Program-made: the position numbers and the translations under genes | Notes under the pieces: model-generated | What the model was told of the DNA's origin: nothing | Database searches by the model: none | The model's input: the letters and a program-made list of their open reading frames with translations, nothing else | Shown here: one piece after another, positions 5,592-8,889 of the stretch | How the letters are laid out: every line of letters begins with the position of its first letter | Numbering within the stretch: position 1 is the first letter of the stretch | Source: CAYHWW01 sp964360145 | GTDB taxonomy: Bacteria > Bdellovibrionota > UBA1018 > CAYHWW01 | Length of the DNA: 8,889 nucleotides | Reading direction: 5' to 3' | Assembly (NCBI GenBank): GCA_964360145.1 | Contig: CAYHWW010000141.1 | Location: 1 to 8,889 of the forward strand

Positions 5592-6293
5592 ATGAATCGC
5601 TCCCCCAAGCTTTCCAGCCTCGCACTCGCCGCACTTGTTTTCTGCCTCGCATTCGCGGGCTGCAAAAGCCCAAAGGACCGCCGCGAGGAGCGGGCCCGTC
5701 AAGAGGCCGACCAACGGACTGACGATGCGCGCGTCAGAGCGGTGCAGGATGATGACAAACGTGTCAGCGCGGCGCGGGACGAGTATCGCAACCGTCTGCG
5801 CGTATTCGAAGGCATCGCTGGCAGCTACGAAGGGGATTATAGCGCCCGCCTCGGTAGCCAAGTGATCGTTTCCGTCCGCCTGGAAGTGAGCGATGCACCA
5901 GCCCATGCCGTGATCGTCGCCGCTCACCGCGAAGGAGAGCTCCTCGCGTATCGTGACCAGCTGGGCCTCAATGTCACCATCGAAGAGTTCACGGCTACCG
6001 GCCTCCGCCCTTTCTCCTGCGTGGTCAACGGAGTACGCCCTGATTTCGGCAAGGGCCTCCTGCGCGTGAGCTGCCCCCTGGGCGGCTCCTCCAGCTCCCC
6101 TCGTAACTACGTTTTCGGCTTTGACCTCCATGAGAACAACTTAGCAGCGGCCAGTCCCACTGAAATGGGCGAATTGGCGCAGGCTGTTTCTGAAAACCTT
6201 GTGACGGGCCGACAAAATGTATTGGAAGCCCTGAGCTTCACGATCTCAGCGCGTCCCACGGACATCTCCGGCCGCCTCGAGAGAAACCGCTAG
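5592..6293 (+). CDS. Putative lipoprotein of unknown function
   Basis: I do not recognise a family for this 233-residue protein. It has a lipoprotein signal: basic Asn-Arg and Lys near the start, a hydrophobic core (LALAALVFCLAF) and a lipobox-like FAGC ending at Cys24, which would be lipidated. Residues 25-70 are highly charged and Ala/Arg/Asp/Glu-rich (KDRREERARQEAD, then DDARVRAVQDDDKR), likely an extended or helical linker. From about residue 72 (FEGIAGSYEGDYSARL) the pattern alternates polar and hydrophobic residues, suggesting a beta-rich domain to about 180. Cys143 and Cys161 could form a disulfide. The end (residues 190-233) looks helical and then extended. It lies between a GNAT and a glycosyltransferase; the latter starts 10 bases after its stop and takes its AGGA ribosome-binding site from the stop region, so the two are co-transcribed. 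A periplasmic or outer-membrane role in glycan export is possible but unproven. Confidence 0.8.
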   Translation: MNRSPKLSSLALAALVFCLAFAGCKSPKDRREERARQEADQRTDDARVRAVQDDDKRVSAARDEYRNRLRVFEGIAGSYEGDYSARLGSQVIVSVRLEVSDAPAHAVIVAAHREGELLAYRDQLGLNVTIEEFTATGLRPFSCVVNGVRPDFGKGLLRVSCPLGGSSSSPRNYVFGFDLHENNLAAASPTEMGELAQAVSENLVTGRQNVLEALSFTISARPTDISGRLERNR

Positions 6294-6303
6294 GATCCAC
6301 CAC

Positions 6304-7491
6304 ATGCGCGTCTTATTGATCAGCCAATACTTGGTCGGCGGCGGCCTGGAGCGGATGGTCCACCTCCTAGGCGAGGAACTAGCCAAAGGCCATGGCTGCG
6401 AGGTGCACCTTGTTGCCTTCGACTCCATCGATGACCCCATCCTGCGCGAAAGACTGGAAGCTCACGGGGTCCACTGCCACTACTGGCCCAAGGGCCGTGG
6501 CTTCTCATGGGCCCTGGTGAAACGTCTTGTGTCCTTCATTCGCAAAAACCACATCGATGTCATCCACACCCATGAATCGGCGCCCCTTATTTATGGGAGC
6601 ATTGCCCGCATCCTGTCTCTGCGCCCCATGAAGCTCATCCACACCCAACATAGCTTCATCCACCTCCGTTACCGCCCCTTTATCCGCCACTATGACCGGT
6701 TATTTCAATGGCTCTCCACACGGCTCACGGTGGTTTCCTCCCAGGTACGCGACGAGTACGCCTCCCTTGGCGTACCTGAAGGCCGTGTGCTGCTCGTGCC
6801 CAACGGTGTGGAGTTTCCTCAACACGCCTTGGCCCCCGCCGCCCGCCCCACGCTCCGGAAAGAGCTCGTGGCGGAGCTCGCCGCGGGGGATCAAGACCAG
6901 AAGGCGGCCGCGCTACACCTCGAAGAAGCACTGGACTCACGCTGGTTCATTTCTCTTGCCCGGCTCCACCCGCAAAAGGGGCAAGATCACCTCATTCACC
7001 TCTGGGGCCAACTGGCTCCCGAAACGCGGGCCCACTCCGTTCTTTTGCTGCTTGGGCCGGAAACATCCCCCGGAACCCGCAAAAAACTGGAAGCCCTGGC
7101 CGCCACCGGCCCCGACAGCCGCCGGGTGCTGTTCCTTGGCCGCAGTCGCACTCCCACGCGCTGGCTTCAGGCCAGCGACATCTTCCTCTCCGCCTCGGAA
7201 TACGAGGGCATGCCGCTGGCGCCCATCGAAGCTGGAGGCGCAGGCCTTCCCATGATCCTCTCTGACATCCAAGGCCACCAGATCTTATCGGGCCAAGCCC
7301 GCTTCTTTCCCTATGCTGACCCCGCCCAAGGCGCACGCCTCCTTGAAGAGGAACTGAAGGCCCTGGAAACCGGCAAGACAGCGTCGCGCCTCAGCGCAAT
7401 GGCTGCTGACATTCGTGCACGCCATAGTGGTGCCGCCATGGCCGGCACTTACATGGGGCTCTACAGCGGCCGGTCTTCTAAATTGTCTTGA
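6304..7491 (+). CDS. GT4-family (GT-B fold) glycosyltransferase
   Basis: This 395-residue protein should transfer a sugar from a nucleotide donor to a growing glycan at the cytoplasmic face of the membrane. The N-terminal domain opens with VLLISQYLVGGGLERMV (3-19), where the GGGLER loop is typical of GT4 acceptor domains. It continues with IDVIHTHES (84-92), LIHTQHS (111-117) and VSSQVRDEY (144-152). VPNGVE (165-170) marks the domain crossover. The donor domain has FISLARLHPQKGQDHLI (215-231), LLLLGPE (247-253), VLFLGR (275-280) and the retaining-type E-x7-E motif at Glu301 and Glu309 (EYEGMPLAPIEAGGAGLP). Donor and acceptor are unknown. AGGA at 6292-6295 gives 8-base spacing to ATG 6304, and it overlaps the lipoprotein stop codon. 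The 3' end overlaps the convergent acyltransferase gene by 14 bp. Confidence 0.93.
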   Translation: MRVLLISQYLVGGGLERMVHLLGEELAKGHGCEVHLVAFDSIDDPILRERLEAHGVHCHYWPKGRGFSWALVKRLVSFIRKNHIDVIHTHESAPLIYGSIARILSLRPMKLIHTQHSFIHLRYRPFIRHYDRLFQWLSTRLTVVSSQVRDEYASLGVPEGRVLLVPNGVEFPQHALAPAARPTLRKELVAELAAGDQDQKAAALHLEEALDSRWFISLARLHPQKGQDHLIHLWGQLAPETRAHSVLLLLGPETSPGTRKKLEALAATGPDSRRVLFLGRSRTPTRWLQASDIFLSASEYEGMPLAPIEAGGAGLPMILSDIQGHQILSGQARFFPYADPAQGARLLEEELKALETGKTASRLSAMAADIRARHSGAAMAGTYMGLYSGRSSKLS

Positions 7492-8152
7492 TTACCTTTG
7501 CGGGAACCCCGGCAATGATGCTGCGCGGAGGGTACTCCCCGGCGGGAACCACGGCGCCAGTGGCTACGATGGAACCCGCGCCGATGCGGGCCCCCTTCAG
7601 AATGGTGACATTGGCGCCGAGCCACACATCGTTGCCGATGACGATGGGATCTGCGGGGAAATCCCAGACGAGATCCGGGGCAGGCCTGGCATGCCCATAG
7701 TAGGGGCGAAACTGGGTCGTCATGCGTGTCATCTGTATGCCGCGTAAAACCGGGTCCACGGGGTGGGGATCAAAATCCTGGATAAACACGTTCCAGCTCG
7801 TAACCACGCGATTGCCGAGGGTGATCGCGGAACGGCTGCTGATGCGGACATCACCGAGAATACAGCCGTCGCCTATGCAAATGATGCCATTTCCATAGGC
7901 CTCGATGCGCGCGAATTCATAGATGACACTGTCTTCACCCAGGCTGACGGAGGCCTTCGGGCGCTCCGCGGACAAACAGGAAACGGCCTGGACCCGCACA
8001 TTGCGGCCCATGGTGACCCCGGCTCGTGTGACAGGCAGAAGACGGTGAATCCAGCGCGTGCGAAAAAAACGCCAATACTGCCCCATTAACCCAAAAATCT
8101 GAACGGGCCTGCGCTGAATGACAAACAAAATTTTGCGCAGCAACTCCAGCAT
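7478..8152 (-). CDS. Hexapeptide-repeat (LbH) acyltransferase
   Basis: This 224-residue protein is a left-handed beta-helix acyltransferase of the WcaF/Maa-like group, expected to move acetyl from acetyl-CoA to a sugar hydroxyl. Residues 1-45 are basic and partly hydrophobic, perhaps an amphipathic membrane-facing segment. Hexapeptide coils run from about 46 to 125 (for example ICIGDG, ISSRSAITLG). A loop with FDPHP (127-131) carries the likely catalytic His130. A long insertion (about 131-165, with Gln/Arg/Tyr-rich FRPYYGHARP) precedes the second set of coils, DPIVIGNDVWLGANVTIL (168-185). The family-typical ending is GAVVPAGEYPPRSIIAGVPAKVIK (199-222). The start is well supported by GAGG (8161-8158) 5 bases before ATG 8152. 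The gene follows the response regulator by 11 bases, so the two are probably co-transcribed. By location it likely decorates a polysaccharide, but the acceptor is unknown. Confidence 0.93.
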   Translation of the reverse strand: MLELLRKILFVIQRRPVQIFGLMGQYWRFFRTRWIHRLLPVTRAGVTMGRNVRVQAVSCLSAERPKASVSLGEDSVIYEFARIEAYGNGIICIGDGCILGDVRISSRSAITLGNRVVTSWNVFIQDFDPHPVDPVLRGIQMTRMTTQFRPYYGHARPAPDLVWDFPADPIVIGNDVWLGANVTILKGARIGAGSIVATGAVVPAGEYPPRSIIAGVPAKVIKTI

Positions 8153-8163
8153 GGAAACCTCAG

Positions 8164-8889
8164 TTAATGCATGATCCGCGGGATATAGGACGTGGCAAGC
8201 GCCGCCGTCTTCAGCGATAGTGGCGCTGATTCTTCCGAGGCACCATCCGCGTCAAAGGAGCTGAACTCAATGCCCCAGGCCCGCGGCACGCCAGCAGCGG
8301 TATCCACGGAGACATAACGTACAACCCCGTTGCCACAGAGGGGGGTTTCATCCGCGCCTTGTACCGTAAGTTCAAATCGCACCTCAGAGCCTTCCAGGAG
8401 ATTAGCTACTCCCTCCACGCCATCCGTGGGGACCACGGCACCGCCCCGGCCCAAAAACTGCTGAGGCACACGGCTTTTGATGATGCGCCCCACTGAAACA
8501 GCGAGAGCCGCGCCGCTGGGACGGCGCTGGGAGATGGGCACAGCGAGCTCGGCAATGCGGCGGATGATACCATCGATATTGACGGGTTTGCTCATCACCG
8601 CGGAAGCGCCCCAGCTATAGGCCTCTTCACGACTGAGCACGGAGGGTGAAGCAAGGACTAAGAGCGGCGGACGCTGTGGCTGCTTATCCACTAACGCTCC
8701 CATAAGACGACCCCGCTGAGCACGGGATAGTTCCACGTCCAGGATCACGCCATCAAAAACTATCCTCTCCAAATGAAGGAGGGCCCCATCAAGATGATCC
8801 GCGCATGTCACCTCAAAGCCCCTCTGGCTCAGCTCATTTTGGAGAAATTCGCAGCTCTCTAGTTCGTCATCGATCAGAAGGATTTTCAA
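8164..8889 (-). CDS. Response regulator, REC plus PilZ-like output (5' end at window edge)
   Basis: There are 241 readable residues up to the window edge. The first codon there is TTG, which could be the start or an internal Leu, so the N-terminus is not settled. Residues 1-115 form a receiver domain: acidic pair Asp7/Asp8 in ILLIDDE, phospho-acceptor Asp51 in VILDVEL, and Lys101-Pro102 in MSKPV. The switch Thr/Ser position after strand 4 (LLVLAS) looks like Ala80-Ser81, which is slightly unusual. Residues about 120-215 resemble a PilZ domain in outline: RR at 122-123, a GRGGAVVP turn (147-154), GSEVRFELTV (167-176), GNGVVRYVSV (186-195) and GIEFSSF (206-212). The c-di-GMP-binding motifs (RxxxR and D/NxSxxG) are not intact. 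It would be a cytoplasmic phospho-regulated protein, perhaps acting by protein contact rather than DNA binding; no helix-turn-helix is seen. It is followed 11 bases later by the acyltransferase. Its sensor kinase is not in view. Confidence 0.85.
   Translation of the reverse strand: MKILLIDDELESCEFLQNELSQRGFEVTCADHLDGALLHLERIVFDGVILDVELSRAQRGRLMGALVDKQPQRPPLLVLASPSVLSREEAYSWGASAVMSKPVNIDGIIRRIAELAVPISQRRPSGAALAVSVGRIIKSRVPQQFLGRGGAVVPTDGVEGVANLLEGSEVRFELTVQGADETPLCGNGVVRYVSVDTAAGVPRAWGIEFSSFDADGASEESAPLSLKTAALATSYIPRIMH

Noticed and set aside
5580..6131. 183-codon minus-strand frame opposite the lipoprotein
   Set aside because: It has no recognisable domain. The plus-strand gene has a proper lipoprotein signal and tight spacing to the next gene, so the antisense frame is treated as a shadow.
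6692..7255. 187-codon plus-strand frame inside the glycosyltransferase gene
   Set aside because: It is an out-of-frame shadow rich in Pro, Arg, Ser and Trp, fully inside a gene with clear GT4 motifs.
1..8889. Mobile element, CRISPR array, tRNA or rRNA
   Set aside because: Read by eye on both strands, I saw no transposase or integrase motifs, terminal repeats, regularly spaced repeats or tRNA-like cloverleaf segments.

Overview
The window reads as a moderately GC-rich chromosomal segment of a Gram-negative bacterium. It has a predicted outer-membrane lipoprotein, a Wzx-type flippase and a REC-PilZ-like response regulator. The Ig-like secreted protein at the left edge has a paired-cysteine repeat that resembles repeats I associate with Bdellovibrionota and Myxococcota (former Deltaproteobacteria). 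That placement is a low-confidence impression, not a search result. No RNA genes, CRISPR arrays, insertion sequences or phage genes are visible, and no stretch longer than 300 bases lacks a gene.

Layout. (1) Positions 1-341 (-): N-terminal part of a secreted Ig-like repeat protein. (2) Positions 342-534: a 193-base gap with a 12-bp palindrome, a GCGCA repeat cluster and at most a weak glmS terminator. (3) Positions 535-4860 (-): a likely operon, read right to left, of an oligosaccharide flippase (split by a one-base frameshift at a G7 run), a UDP-sugar 4-epimerase-like SDR, and glmS. (4) Positions 4861-4900: a short divergent intergenic region with a G8 run; a 9+4+9 inverted repeat runs from it over the start codon of the next gene. 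(5) Positions 4901-7491 (+): a GNAT acetyltransferase, an unrecognised lipoprotein and a GT4 glycosyltransferase. (6) Positions 7478-8889 (-): a hexapeptide-repeat acyltransferase preceded by a REC-PilZ-like response regulator cut by the window edge. This pair meets the glycosyltransferase tail to tail with a 14-bp overlap.

Together the genes look like one end of a surface-polysaccharide locus. GlmS feeds the amino-sugar pool (glucosamine-6-phosphate, then UDP-GlcNAc). The epimerase can convert UDP-GlcNAc or UDP-Glc to the galacto form. The GT4 enzyme adds a sugar, the hexapeptide enzyme (and perhaps the GNAT) acylates sugar or lipid intermediates, and the flippase exports the lipid-linked unit. 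This pathway is inferred from families and co-location; no substrate can be read from sequence.

The most notable observations are the homopolymeric G runs, one inside the flippase exactly where the frame breaks and one in the divergent promoter region, and two near-perfect palindromes placed at translation starts. The frame break could be a sequencing error, a true mutation, a phase-variable tract or recoding; the sequence alone cannot decide. I do not see a clear, wholly new biological system here.
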